Origin: CAYJAD01 sp964371835
GTDB taxonomy: Bacteria > Desulfobacterota > Desulfovibrionia > Desulfovibrionales > Desulfovibrionaceae
NCBI GenBank assembly: GCA_964371835.1
Contig: CAYJOP010000048.1
Span: 1 to 15,076, forward strand
Length of the DNA: 15,076 bases
Reading direction: 5' to 3'
Shown: positions 6,944 to 15,076 of the stretch, in pieces
How the letters are laid out: every line of letters starts with the position of its first letter
Position numbering within the stretch: position 1 is the first letter of the stretch
Program-made: the position numbers and the translations under genes
Notes under the pieces: generated by a model
Told to the model about the DNA's origin: nothing
Seen by the model: the letters and a program-made list of their open reading frames with translations, nothing else
Database searches by the model: none

Positions 6944-6972
6944 TTGCCAAATGATTGGTTATGTATTATTAT
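6944..6972 (+). promoter_or_regulatory. Promoter of secA
   Basis: TTGCCA (6944-6949, 5 of 6) and TATTAT (6967-6972, 5 of 6) are separated by 17 bp. The predicted start near 6979 lies downstream of the in-frame TTG at 6955, which supports ATG 7015 as the true secA start. Confidence 0.65.
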
Positions 6973-7014
6973 TATAGATTACATAAACAAGCCTTAATGC
7001 TAGATGGAGATTAC

Positions 7015-9537
7015 ATGTTTGGATATATTTTTAAAAAGATTTTTGGCAGCAAAAATGAACGCTACTTAAAGCGCAAAGCTGACCTAGTTACCGCAATCAA
7101 TGCCCTTGAACCTGAAATGGAAGCACTCATTGATTCTGAACTACCAACGCGCCTTGCCCTATATAAAAAGCAAGTGCAAGAAGAAGGCAAAAGCCTTGAT
7201 GATGTGCTTGTGCCTGTGTTTGCCTTGGTACGAGAAACCTCAAAGCGTGTTCTTGGCATGCGTCACTATGATGTACAGCTTCTAGGCGGTATGGTTTTAC
7301 ACAAGGGCAAAATTGCTGAGATGAAAACAGGCGAAGGAAAAACCCTTGTTGCAACCTTACCCGTTGTTTTAAATGCTCTTTCTGGCGATGGCGTACATGT
7401 CATTACTGTCAACGACTACCTTGCAAAACGTGATGCTGAATGGATGGGCCAAGTTTATTCTGCACTTGGTTTAACTACTGGCGTAATTGTGCACGGCCTT
7501 TCTGATGATGAACGCAAAAAAGCCTATGCAGCTGACATCACTTATGGCACAAACAATGAGTTTGGCTTTGACTATCTGCGTGATAATATGAAGTTTTATG
7601 TGGACCAACTTGCTCAACGTGGACATAATTTTGCCATCGTAGACGAAGTTGACTCCATCCTCATTGACGAGGCGCGTACACCATTAATTATTTCTGGTGC
7701 ATCTGAAGAGTCTGTTGGGCAATACCGTATTATGGACGATGTTGTACGCAAACTTGAATTTGGCACACATTTTACCATTGACGAGAAAGCACGCTCTGCC
7801 ATGTTAACAGAAGTTGGCGTTGCTTACTGCGAAAAACTGCTCAAAGTAGAAAATTTATTTGATTCAGCAAACATCACTGCCCAACACCACGTTTTACAAG
7901 CATTGAAGGCACACCATGTTTTCAAGCGCGACACTGACTATATTGTACAAGATAATCAGGTTGTTATCGTTGATGAATTTACAGGTCGCCTCATGCCAGG
8001 TCGTAGGTTTTCAGATGGGCTACACCAAGCACTTGAAGCAAAAGAGCGTGTAACGGTTGCCGCAGAAAATCAAACTCTTGCTTCTGTGACCTTCCAAAAT
8101 TATTTTCGCCTGTATAATAAATTAAGCGGCATGACAGGAACTGCCGACACAGAGGCTGTTGAATTCCATGAAATTTACGGACTTGAAGTCATTGGTATTC
8201 CATCACATATGCCCATGGTGCGCAAAGATTATTCTGACCTCATCTATCGCACCAAGAAGGAAAAATTTACTGCAATTGTTGAAGCTATTATCGACTTACA
8301 TAAAGTTGGCCAACCTGTGCTCGTGGGTACAATTTCCATTGAAAACTCTGAATTAATTTCTGATTTACTTAAAAAGCACAACATTCCGCACAATGTTCTG
8401 AATGCAAAGCATCACGAACAAGAAGCTGAAATTGTCTCCCAAGCAGGTCAACGTGGCAAAGTAACCATTGCCACCAACATGGCAGGACGTGGCACAGATA
8501 TCGTACTTGGTGATGGTGTCACAGAACTTGGCGGATTGCACATTCTAGGCACAGAACGTCATGAAAGCCGCCGCATTGATAACCAGCTTCGTGGTCGCTC
8601 AGGTCGTCAAGGAGACCCTGGTTCATCTCGTTTTTACCTCTCCCTAGAAGATGATTTAATGCGTCTTTTTGGTTCAGAGCGCATCTCTGGTCTTATGCAA
8701 AAACTTGGCCTTGAAGAAGGTGAATCCATTGAAAACGCCATGGTCACCAAAGCAGTTGAAGGCGCACAAAAAAGGGTTGAAGCCCACCACTTTGAAATTC
8801 GTAAAAGTCTGCTTGATTATGACAATGTTATGAGCCAGCAAAGAGAAGTTACTTACTCCTTACGGCTTGACTTTATTAAAGAAGGCGATCATGAACCCAT
8901 CTTGCAAGAATTTAAAAATGACCTGCTCGATGATATTTATGACCAAGTTGAAAGCCGTAAGGATAAAAGCATTACCGAAGAAGATAGTATTTTTATCCTT
9001 GGACGTTTGCGCGATATATTTAACATCGACCGTGTACTTGCTCAAACTGACATAGCGCCTAGCCGTGAAGATGCAGCCAAATACATTGATGAAATTTTGG
9101 CTGAACTTGAATCTGATGCACCTGATATGTATAAAGATGTTATACGCTATTTCCTCTTAGAAGAACTTGACCGCTGCTGGAAGGAACATTTGCGTAATAT
9201 GGACTCATTGCGAGATGGCATTGGTTTGCGTGGATATGGACAAAAAGACCCAAAACTTGAATATAAACGTGAAGGCTTTGAGCTGTTTCAAGACATGATT
9301 TTCCGTATTCGTGAGGGTGTTTTCAAAGCCTTAACCCGTATTCGTATTCAGAACGAAGAAAATAACACAGAAGATGCATTTAAACATAAAACTGATACAT
9401 CCGACGTTGAATACTCTGGACCAACTGACGCTGAACAAGATAAACATACACCCATTCGAACTGAAAAACGCGCTGGACGAAATGAACCTTGCCCCTGTGG
9501 AAGTGGAAGAAAATACAAAAAATGCTGCGGATTATAG
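7015..9537 (+). CDS. secA: Preprotein translocase ATPase SecA
   Basis: The ATPase motor that pushes unfolded preproteins through SecYEG at the inner membrane. In 840-residue numbering: N-terminal IFKKIFGSKNERYLKR (5-20); Walker A MKTGEGKT (103-110); Walker B DEVD (210-213) followed by the SILIDEARTPLIISG block; the GMTGTA motif of the linker region; the second-half ATPase motif GRGTDIVLG; and a C-terminal SEC-C zinc tail with C826-P-C828 and C837-C838, used for SecB or phospholipid contact. Length is normal for SecA. The open frame extends upstream to a TTG at 6955, but that lies before the likely transcription start. ATG 7015 has GGAG about 6 nt upstream and gives the family's usual N-terminus. 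It stands alone between a divergent gene and a terminator. Confidence 0.98.
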   Translation: MFGYIFKKIFGSKNERYLKRKADLVTAINALEPEMEALIDSELPTRLALYKKQVQEEGKSLDDVLVPVFALVRETSKRVLGMRHYDVQLLGGMVLHKGKIAEMKTGEGKTLVATLPVVLNALSGDGVHVITVNDYLAKRDAEWMGQVYSALGLTTGVIVHGLSDDERKKAYAADITYGTNNEFGFDYLRDNMKFYVDQLAQRGHNFAIVDEVDSILIDEARTPLIISGASEESVGQYRIMDDVVRKLEFGTHFTIDEKARSAMLTEVGVAYCEKLLKVENLFDSANITAQHHVLQALKAHHVFKRDTDYIVQDNQVVIVDEFTGRLMPGRRFSDGLHQALEAKERVTVAAENQTLASVTFQNYFRLYNKLSGMTGTADTEAVEFHEIYGLEVIGIPSHMPMVRKDYSDLIYRTKKEKFTAIVEAIIDLHKVGQPVLVGTISIENSELISDLLKKHNIPHNVLNAKHHEQEAEIVSQAGQRGKVTIATNMAGRGTDIVLGDGVTELGGLHILGTERHESRRIDNQLRGRSGRQGDPGSSRFYLSLEDDLMRLFGSERISGLMQKLGLEEGESIENAMVTKAVEGAQKRVEAHHFEIRKSLLDYDNVMSQQREVTYSLRLDFIKEGDHEPILQEFKNDLLDDIYDQVESRKDKSITEEDSIFILGRLRDIFNIDRVLAQTDIAPSREDAAKYIDEILAELESDAPDMYKDVIRYFLLEELDRCWKEHLRNMDSLRDGIGLRGYGQKDPKLEYKREGFELFQDMIFRIREGVFKALTRIRIQNEENNTEDAFKHKTDTSDVEYSGPTDAEQDKHTPIRTEKRAGRNEPCPCGSGRKYKKCCGL

Positions 9538-9554
9538 TAATTACATTTACCCAT

Positions 9555-9587
9555 AAAACTCCATCTAACTGCTTTAGGTGGAGTTTT
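9555..9587 (+). terminator. Terminator after secA
   Basis: AAAACTCCATCTA (9555-9567) pairs with TAGGTGGAGTTTT (9575-9587): 13 bp with one G-T pair and a 7-nt loop. The T-run lies in the stem's 3' arm (TTTTACTC). The repeat has A-run and T-run on its two sides, so it could also work from the other strand. Confidence 0.75.
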
Positions 9588-9684
9588 ACTCAAGTCAGAT
9601 GAAAACAAATAACTCATCTTCTAAAAGTACCACTGGTTAAATGTTTACTTTATTGACAATTTATAAAATTGATTTGAGGATTTT

Positions 9685-10653
9685 ATGAAAATTTTATTTA
9701 AATCTATTATATTAATGTCTTGTATCATTTTGCCAGTTTTAAGCCAAGCTGACGCCTTAACTCAGGCAAACCTTGCCATTGAAAAACAAGATTATGAGAC
9801 GGCTTACAAGTTACTGCTCCCTCTTGCAAAAGAAGGTAATGCCGAAGCCATGTATTTTATTGGTCGTTTTTTTGAGGAAGGACAAGCAGTTAAAAAAAAT
9901 ATTCGTAATGCCGTAATTTTATATGAAAAGGCTGCTAAAGCTGGTGACATTAGTGCACAAAATAGTTTTGGTGGCGCCCTTGCCAGCGGTAATGGTGTAA
10001 AAAAAGATTACTATGCGGCTGTTAATTGGTTCAAAAAAGCCGCTGAAGGTGGTCACGCAGTTGCGCAATACAATCTAGGCTACATGTATGCGCAAGGTCG
10101 CGGGCTTAAAAAAAATGAGGCTGAAGCCATTAAATATTATGAAAAAGCCGCTGAACAAGGCCTTGCAGAAGCTCAATATTCTCTTGGTTGGATGCACTTA
10201 AATGCAAAAGGCACTGAGAAAAGTTACACCAAAGCTGTATACTGGTTTCAAAAAGCTGCTGACCAGGGGCACATGCAAGCACTTAATAACATAGGGTTTA
10301 TGTATCTAGAAGGTCGTGGTTATCCGCTAGATATACAAAAAGGCATAGAATACTACCAAAAAGCTGCAGATTTAGGCTACGCGCCTGCTCAATACAATCT
10401 TGGACTTTTATATGAAGAAGGTAAAGGGGTTAAACAAGACTACGCCGTTGCTGTTGACTGGTACCAAAAAGCAGCACGGCAAGACGATGCCGCTGCTCAA
10501 TTTAGCCTTGGCTACATGCATGAACAGGGCACAGGTGTTAAACGCGACCTTATTGAAGCCGAAAAATGGTACAAGCTAGCCGCGAAAAACGGGGACAGTA
10601 ATGCAAAAAAAGTTCTTGAACAAATGAATAAAAAACAACCCAGAAACAAATAG
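9685..10653 (+). CDS. Secreted Sel1-like repeat (TPR-type) protein
   Basis: A 322-residue exported protein with a signal peptide (1-24, likely cleavage after SQADA) and a helical N-terminal unit. Seven complete 36-residue Sel1-like repeats follow from about residue 48, plus a partial eighth. Each has the pattern A(Q/M)Y-x-L/I-G-x-x-Y/F-x-x-G-x-G and ends in W/YYQKAA. Such solenoids bind protein partners; no enzymatic motif is present. The repeats are similar but not identical. TTGAGGA sits just before the ATG. There is no operon partner: secA's terminator lies upstream and a convergent gene follows. It may be a periplasmic adaptor in envelope or host-interaction processes, but this cannot be decided from sequence. 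Confidence 0.92.
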   Translation: MKILFKSIILMSCIILPVLSQADALTQANLAIEKQDYETAYKLLLPLAKEGNAEAMYFIGRFFEEGQAVKKNIRNAVILYEKAAKAGDISAQNSFGGALASGNGVKKDYYAAVNWFKKAAEGGHAVAQYNLGYMYAQGRGLKKNEAEAIKYYEKAAEQGLAEAQYSLGWMHLNAKGTEKSYTKAVYWFQKAADQGHMQALNNIGFMYLEGRGYPLDIQKGIEYYQKAADLGYAPAQYNLGLLYEEGKGVKQDYAVAVDWYQKAARQDDAAAQFSLGYMHEQGTGVKRDLIEAEKWYKLAAKNGDSNAKKVLEQMNKKQPRNK

Positions 10654-10690
10654 TAATTTTTTTATTTTTTATATTAGAACATGTACTTTC

Positions 10691-10731
10691 AAGGGTTATC
10701 ACTGTCTTATTGTATCACCCTTTTCCCCTTT
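10691..10731 (+). terminator. Possible terminator of the Sel1-repeat gene
   Basis: AAGGGT (10691-10696) pairs with ACCCTT (10717-10722) around a 20-nt loop. Pyrimidine-rich TTCCCCTTTTT follows and runs into the convergent gene's stop codon. The stem is short and the loop long, so this is a moderate call. Confidence 0.45.
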
Positions 10732-12441
10732 TTATGGCTGAAATCCTTGCTTCGTGGCAGCCTGCAACCCCCCCATAGAATTAGTTACATTCTCAAAGCC
10801 ATTATTTTTCAAAATCAAATTAGCATCATAAGCCCGAAGACCAGTATTACAAATAAGGGCCACAGGGCGGTCTTTTGGAATTTCGTTTAGGCGTGCCTCA
10901 ATTTCTTCCAATGGTATAAAATGCCATGCAGAATCACGCTCTTGTATGGCTGCTCCAGCATTGCCTGGGCGTGTGTCCACAAAGAATGTATCATGCTCGG
11001 CCCTTGTTTCCCAAAGTTTGGCAAATTCTTCTGCCTTCATGGGCATAAAACGTCCTGCAAGCACATTGTCTGCCACATTGGCAACGGCATTAACAACGTC
11101 CATAGCAGAAGCAATGGGCGGAGTGTAGGCAATTTCTAAGTTGGAAATATCATCCACTGTGGGTTTACCAAATTGCAAAGCCACTGCCACAGCATCAATG
11201 CGTGCTTTTAGGGCGTCACCTGCCTCGCAAACACCTTGCATGCCAAGTACACGGCGGCTTGATTTTTCAACCACAAGCTCTAACCCCATCATATGCTTTT
11301 CAGGATAAAAATGCGCGCGGTCTAATTGTTCAATATGTACGCTAATGGCGTCAAAACCCTCGGTCTTTGCCCTTTCAAGACTTAGGCCTGTACCACAAAA
11401 TGTTAGCCCAAATAGCTTTACACCCCAAGTGCCAACCACGCCATCAAAGCGACTTTTGCCACCAGCTAGGTTTGTGCCAATGACTCTCCCTTGGCGGTTT
11501 GCCATGGAACCTAATGGTAAAAAACTTAATTTATCAGTGACTAAATGACGAATGGCAACACAATCTCCGCCAGCATAAATATTAGGGTCAGAAGTTTGCA
11601 TATATTCATTAACCGCAATGCCACCAAATGGTGCAACTTCAAGCCCTGCATCCTTTGCCAGCTGTCCATTGGGTATAAAACCGGCTGCTAAAATAACAAC
11701 TTGGGCCTCAAGGCTTTGTTTGTCGGTAACAACCCTACATGCTTTGCCATTTTCGCCTTCAATGCGCATGAGTTTTTCATTGGTAAAAACGTGAACATCA
11801 TTGTCACGGCAATCTTTTTCAGCCACAAATGCCATGCCAGCAGACAGCGCACCAGGTAGTATGGAACTTGCCATCTCCACAATACTAACCTCAACACCCC
11901 ACATTTCAGCAAGGGCCACGGCACACTCAAGGCCTATAAAACCACCACCAATGATAACAGCCTTGTTAATTTCGCCTTGCTCGCAAGCTTTGCGAATGTC
12001 ATATACAGCCTCAAGGCGAGTCACAGCAAAAACATTATCAAGCTCAACTCCTTCAACTTGCGGAATACGAGGTGAAGCACCAGTGGCAATTACTAATTCG
12101 TCATATGCTAAAGTTTCTTGCTGGTTGTTACTTAAATTTTCCACAAGTACAGTTTTAGCCTTGGGGTCAATGCTCAAAGCTCTAGTTCTTGTGCGCACGT
12201 TAACACCTTTGATTTCTTCAAAAAAAGATGCATCACGAATGCGATGATAGGGCGTTGCCCTTAAGTCATCTAAATTGTTAATCTCACCAGAAAGATAGAA
12301 GGGCATACCGCAACCACCATATGAAATGAGCTCATTTTCATCAATCATGGTAACATTGGCATCTGGCATAAGCCTCTTACAGCGGCAAGCCGCCTTGGGC
12401 CCAAGGGCCACCCCACCAATTACAAGAATATTCTTAGACAT
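10732..12441 (-). CDS. FAD/NAD(P)-dependent CoA-disulfide/persulfide reductase with rhodanese domain
   Basis: A 569-residue CoADR-Rhd type enzyme. An N-terminal FAD site GGVALGPKAA (9-18) is followed by the single active Cys44 in SYGGCGMPFYLSG (40-52), the signature of CoA-disulfide reductases. The NAD(P) site is GGGFIG (165-170), and a YAGGDC segment is the second FAD contact. A dimerisation domain follows, then a C-terminal rhodanese domain (about 465-569) with catalytic C531 in CNTGLRAY. Family members reduce CoA disulfide, CoA persulfide or polysulfide with NAD(P)H, and the rhodanese hands over sulfane sulfur. It lies 50 nt downstream of selB on the same strand with no terminator between them, so co-transcription is likely. 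GGAGA lies 7 nt before the ATG. The physiological substrate is not settled by sequence. Confidence 0.93.
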   Translation of the reverse strand: MSKNILVIGGVALGPKAACRCKRLMPDANVTMIDENELISYGGCGMPFYLSGEINNLDDLRATPYHRIRDASFFEEIKGVNVRTRTRALSIDPKAKTVLVENLSNNQQETLAYDELVIATGASPRIPQVEGVELDNVFAVTRLEAVYDIRKACEQGEINKAVIIGGGFIGLECAVALAEMWGVEVSIVEMASSILPGALSAGMAFVAEKDCRDNDVHVFTNEKLMRIEGENGKACRVVTDKQSLEAQVVILAAGFIPNGQLAKDAGLEVAPFGGIAVNEYMQTSDPNIYAGGDCVAIRHLVTDKLSFLPLGSMANRQGRVIGTNLAGGKSRFDGVVGTWGVKLFGLTFCGTGLSLERAKTEGFDAISVHIEQLDRAHFYPEKHMMGLELVVEKSSRRVLGMQGVCEAGDALKARIDAVAVALQFGKPTVDDISNLEIAYTPPIASAMDVVNAVANVADNVLAGRFMPMKAEEFAKLWETRAEHDTFFVDTRPGNAGAAIQERDSAWHFIPLEEIEARLNEIPKDRPVALICNTGLRAYDANLILKNNGFENVTNSMGGLQAATKQGFQP

Positions 12442-12491
12442 ATCATTCTCCTAAAATTTATGATTGCAGCAGCATAAATTATTTTCAGTAA

Positions 12492-14411
12492 TTATTCACT
12501 GTGTCGTCCTCGCCATTGACGGCGATCACCTACCCTCATAGTAATTTTTTCCCTATCCATATATTCAAGTAAAGCAATTAAGTATTTGCGAGAAATACCG
12601 CCCAGTATTTCCTTAAGATTTGCCACATCAAGGTCATCGTGGTTTTCAAACCAAGCTCGCACTTTTTCACGTATATCGTGAATAATATCAGTAGAATAAT
12701 ACAAGCCATCCTTGACCTTAACTAGCTGTTTTTCATCCAATAATACTTTTAATATGGGTGCGGCTTCTTTTGCATTCACACCAAGTTCTTCCAAAACATC
12801 TTTTAAGTTTGGTGGTGTTAGCCCAGCTTTCATATGAGCATCAAGCAAGCCTTGGCGCAAATCTAACTTGTTACTATCAAGCTCCACCTTATGCGATGCA
12901 AGGCGCAGACCATCGCCCTCAGCTACTAAGCTACCAGCTTTAAGGCAACGCTCAATAATTAAATGAGCAAGCTTTGGCTTTTGCTTGGGGCAAAGCACAC
13001 CACGCGCCATGCCAGCTTTCAAAGGGTCACGCATGTGGAAATGTTCTGCTTGCTCAAGGCATTGTTGCATGAGCATATTCACTGCCTGCATGTGAATCCA
13101 TTGGCGCTCATCCTTATCAAAGCATAAAATTTCGCCTCTATTGCTAAGTAATTGTAAAGCCTTTTCAAGCTTCTTATCATGGGCATTACATAGCACCATA
13201 AGTGCCGCAAAGCTTGTGCCTTCATCGCCCACCAGTAACAGTTGAGCCAAAAGCTTTTCTTCTAAATTATCAGCATTTTGTAATGAGCAGAGTAATTCAA
13301 AACGCTCTTGAAAATTTGCATCCTTTCGCTGCAATTTTGCATCCATGGGTAGCACAACACTACCACCAGCCACAGTGCGCAATGGCGAATAGGCCCTAAC
13401 CACACAACGATCACCCCAAACCCCCACCATGGGCGTATTAAAGCGAACTTCAGTTAAAGCGCTCTCACCAGGTTGCAAGCGGTCACGGTCAAAAAAGTAT
13501 AGTCTTGCAGTAACTTCTCTTGCGCCGTGGTGAAAATGTATTTCAGTCCTTGCCCTAATGGCCCTTGGAGCAGAGGATAAACAATGCAACATTACCATCC
13601 AACGAGTAGACGGAAAAAGCGTATTGGGGTGTGCAAGCACAGAACCTCTATCCACCTCACCCACTTCAATATTTTGCACATTAATGGCGCAACGCTGCCC
13701 AGCACCAGCAGCATCTGCAGAGGAATTGTGCCACTGCAAGCCACGCACCTTGGTTTCCACCTCATCGGGCATGAAAACAGCCTCATCGCCAACCTTGACC
13801 TCACCAGCAATGAGTGTTCCTGTAACAACTGTACCATGACCCTTCATGCTGAAAATACGATCCACTGGCAGGCGAAAAAGATTGCTCTCTCTATCAGGCT
13901 CAAGCTCCTTGGTGCAAGCAAATATATGCTCGCGCATGGGGTCAAGGCCCTCTTTTGTCATGGAAGATACAGGAAAAATAGGCGCATCTTGTAAGAACGT
14001 GCCTTGCAAAAATGCCTTAATATCTTCTTGTACAAGGCCAATCCACTCAGCATCCACCATATCAATCTTGGTTAAAGCAACAAAGCCGTGCTTAATGCCA
14101 AGTAGTGCACATATTTCAAGATGCTCTCGTGTTTGCGGCATAACGCCTTCATCTGCCGCAATAATTAACATTACAAAATCAATGCCAGCAGCACCTGCCA
14201 CCATATTTTTTACAAAACGCTCATGGCCTGGTACGTCCACAATGCCAAGGCGCTCGCCATCTGGCATGGGTAAGTGAGCAAAGCCAAGTTCAATGGTTAT
14301 ACCACGGCGTTTTTCTTCTTCTAACCTATCACAGTCAATACCTGTAAGTGCACGCACAAGTGAGGTTTTGCCGTGGTCAATATGGCCTGCTGTACCAAGT
14401 ACTAAGGGCAT
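12492..14411 (-). CDS. selB: Selenocysteine-specific elongation factor SelB
   Basis: A translational GTPase that carries Sec-tRNA to the ribosome at UGA codons marked by a SECIS hairpin. The EF-Tu-like part has G1 GHIDHGKT (9-16), G2 RRGIT (35-39), G3 DVPGHE (59-64), G4 TKID (114-117) and G5 SSMT. Two beta-barrel domains follow, then a C-terminal set of winged helices. The last of these, RKYLIALLEYMDREKITMR, matches the SECIS-binding end of SelB. At 639 residues it has normal length and is intact. GAGG lies about 7 nt before the ATG, just downstream of an 18-nt palindrome. It likely leads an operon with the rhodanese-fused reductase. Its probable client gene is at 5458-5781; selA, selC and selD are not in the window. 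Confidence 0.97.
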   Translation of the reverse strand: MPLVLGTAGHIDHGKTSLVRALTGIDCDRLEEEKRRGITIELGFAHLPMPDGERLGIVDVPGHERFVKNMVAGAAGIDFVMLIIAADEGVMPQTREHLEICALLGIKHGFVALTKIDMVDAEWIGLVQEDIKAFLQGTFLQDAPIFPVSSMTKEGLDPMREHIFACTKELEPDRESNLFRLPVDRIFSMKGHGTVVTGTLIAGEVKVGDEAVFMPDEVETKVRGLQWHNSSADAAGAGQRCAINVQNIEVGEVDRGSVLAHPNTLFPSTRWMVMLHCLSSAPRAIRARTEIHFHHGAREVTARLYFFDRDRLQPGESALTEVRFNTPMVGVWGDRCVVRAYSPLRTVAGGSVVLPMDAKLQRKDANFQERFELLCSLQNADNLEEKLLAQLLLVGDEGTSFAALMVLCNAHDKKLEKALQLLSNRGEILCFDKDERQWIHMQAVNMLMQQCLEQAEHFHMRDPLKAGMARGVLCPKQKPKLAHLIIERCLKAGSLVAEGDGLRLASHKVELDSNKLDLRQGLLDAHMKAGLTPPNLKDVLEELGVNAKEAAPILKVLLDEKQLVKVKDGLYYSTDIIHDIREKVRAWFENHDDLDVANLKEILGGISRKYLIALLEYMDREKITMRVGDRRQWRGRHSE

Positions 14412-14424
14412 ATATGCTCCTCTT

Positions 14425-14442
14425 ACTTGCCCTTGGGCAAGT
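14425..14442 (-). promoter_or_regulatory. Palindromic hairpin in the selB leader
   Basis: ACTTGCCC (14425-14432) and GGGCAAGT (14435-14442) are exact inverted repeats around two bases. The element lies between the proposed promoter and the ribosome site of selB, ending about 2 nt from GAGG. It could be a repressor operator or an mRNA hairpin that controls ribosome access. Confidence 0.5.
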
Positions 14443-14464
14443 CTTAATATAGAATTGAGCTGGT

Positions 14465-14493
14465 AGAATACTTTTCATTTTGCTATGGCGCAA
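14465..14493 (-). promoter_or_regulatory. Putative selB promoter
   Basis: On the minus strand TTGCGC (14488-14493, 3 of 6) and TATTCT (14465-14470, 4 of 6) are 17 bp apart. The transcript would start near 14458, so the palindrome at 14425-14442 would be in the leader. The match is modest. Confidence 0.4.
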
Positions 14494-14629
14494 GTTGAAA
14501 ATTTAAATGCATAATAGCTGTCACGGAACTTTATTTTAGCGGCCTTACGGCATTTTCCTTATGTTTAGGCGCAATTGACCTATTAATAGCAATATAAAAT
14601 GCAAATGAAATCATATGAAGGCGGTAAAA

Positions 14630-15022
14630 ATGGAAAAAATCAGTATAAGCACACAAACTCGTAGTGAATTTGTGGATATTACAAGGCAAGTGCAAACTTT
14701 AGTTAAAGAGAAAAATGTGCAAAGTGGGGCTTTGTTGCTTTATTGTCCGCATACCACCTGCGCACTTACAGTAAATGAAGGTGCAGACCCTGACGTGGCC
14801 CGTGACATGACTAATTTTTTCAATGCGCTCGTACCCAAGGACGGCCCATTTCGACACGCTGAAGGCAATAGCGATGCGCATATAAAAACAAGCATGCTTG
14901 GGCCGTCGCTTATGCTCATTATTGAAGATGGCAGGGTGCAGCTTGGCACTTGGCAACATATTTACCTTTGTGAAGGTGATGGGCCGAGGCAGCGGCAGGT
15001 ATGGGCACAATTTTTGGGGTAG
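14630..15022 (+). CDS. YjbQ/UPF0047 family protein (secondary thiamine-phosphate synthase type)
   Basis: A 130-residue member of the small YjbQ family. Conserved blocks are HTTCALTVNE (41-50), RHAEGNSDAHIK (75-86) and LGTWQ (105-109) followed by DGPRQR (117-122); the His and Glu residues form the family's presumed metal-dependent active site. Some members show weak thiamine-phosphate synthase activity, but the main role is unclear. An in-frame ATG at 14615 would add five residues but has no ribosome site, while ATG 14630 has GGCGG about 6 nt upstream; I chose the latter. It is divergent from selB and followed by a strong terminator, so it looks monocistronic. Confidence 0.9.
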   Translation: MEKISISTQTRSEFVDITRQVQTLVKEKNVQSGALLLYCPHTTCALTVNEGADPDVARDMTNFFNALVPKDGPFRHAEGNSDAHIKTSMLGPSLMLIIEDGRVQLGTWQHIYLCEGDGPRQRQVWAQFLG

Positions 15023-15037
15023 AGTGTTGAATTTTCT

Positions 15038-15076
15038 GGGGGAAAACCTTTTTTGTGAACAAAAAAGAGTTTTCCC
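15038..15076 (+). terminator. Strong hairpin terminator after yjbQ, reaching the window edge
   Basis: GGGAAAAC (15040-15047) pairs with GTTTTCCC (15069-15076). A C-G pair beside one bulged A extends this to a run of six T-A pairs around the loop GTGAAC: about 15 bp in all. The window ends with the stem, so any following T-run is not visible. Confidence 0.7.

Noticed and set aside
6955..7014. 20-codon N-terminal extension of SecA from TTG 6955
   Set aside because: It precedes the predicted transcription start, has no ribosome site, and is absent from the usual SecA N-terminus.
9654..9667. TTGACA followed by TATAAA ahead of the Sel1-repeat gene as a promoter
   Set aside because: The two elements are only a few bases apart, and no -10 lies at 16-18 bp from the TTGACA before the ribosome site.
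11801..12247. 148-codon plus-strand frame
   Set aside because: Antisense to the FAD/NAD(P) reductase, which shows all family motifs.
13584..14277. Plus-strand frames of 136 and 143 codons
   Set aside because: Antisense to selB, whose GTPase motifs are intact; no ribosome sites.
1..15076. CRISPR arrays, insertion sequences, phage genes or a defence system
   Set aside because: No regularly spaced repeats, transposase or integrase frames, or nuclease/toxin-type genes are visible on either strand.

Overview
The window is AT-rich bacterial chromosome. It runs from the 3' half of a tRNA-Asp gene to the terminator behind a yjbQ-type gene. The gene set (SecA with a SEC-C zinc tail, a TamB/AsmA-like envelope protein, SelB, and a HesB/IscA-type selenoprotein) indicates a Gram-negative, probably anaerobic, selenocysteine-using bacterium. 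An AT-rich member of the Deltaproteobacteria/Desulfovibrionales fits best; this assignment is inferred from gene content, not from a marker-gene comparison.

Layout, left to right. 1-85: end of tRNA-Asp(GTC) and its terminator. 86-521: AT-rich spacer with a diverged copy of that terminator and a promoter. 522-1472: family 2 glycosyltransferase (+). 1654-2199: unrecognised acidic 181-residue protein (+). 2223-5087: 954-residue membrane-anchored TamB/AsmA-like protein (-). 5088-5457: gene-free stretch with stem-loops and a partial Fur-like motif. 5458-5781: selenoprotein of the HesB/IscA family (-), interrupted by an in-frame UGA that ordinary gene callers read as a stop. 5911-6807: secreted polysaccharide deacetylase (-). 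6808-7014: divergent promoter region. 7015-9537: secA (+). 9685-10653: secreted Sel1-repeat protein (+). 10732-12441: CoA-disulfide/persulfide reductase with a C-terminal rhodanese domain (-). 12492-14411: selB (-). 14630-15022: YjbQ-family protein (+), then a strong hairpin terminator at the window end.

The main biological thread is selenium. SelB delivers Sec-tRNA to UGA codons followed by a SECIS hairpin, and a likely SelB client is present about 7 kb away. That client has UGA as codon 33, replacing the first of the three metal-binding cysteines of IscA-type proteins. A perfect 7-bp hairpin follows at the right distance, and the C-terminal Cys pair is intact. selB is probably co-transcribed with the rhodanese-fused disulfide reductase, which places sulfur-transfer/persulfide chemistry next to selenium insertion. 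The remaining genes serve the cell envelope: secretion (SecA), glycan modification (deacetylase, glycosyltransferase), and lipid or outer-membrane assembly (TamB/AsmA-like).

Three starts were moved downstream from the longest open frame on ribosome-site and promoter evidence: secA to 7015, the deacetylase to 6807, and yjbQ to 14630. The HesB start was moved upstream through the UGA, to 5781.
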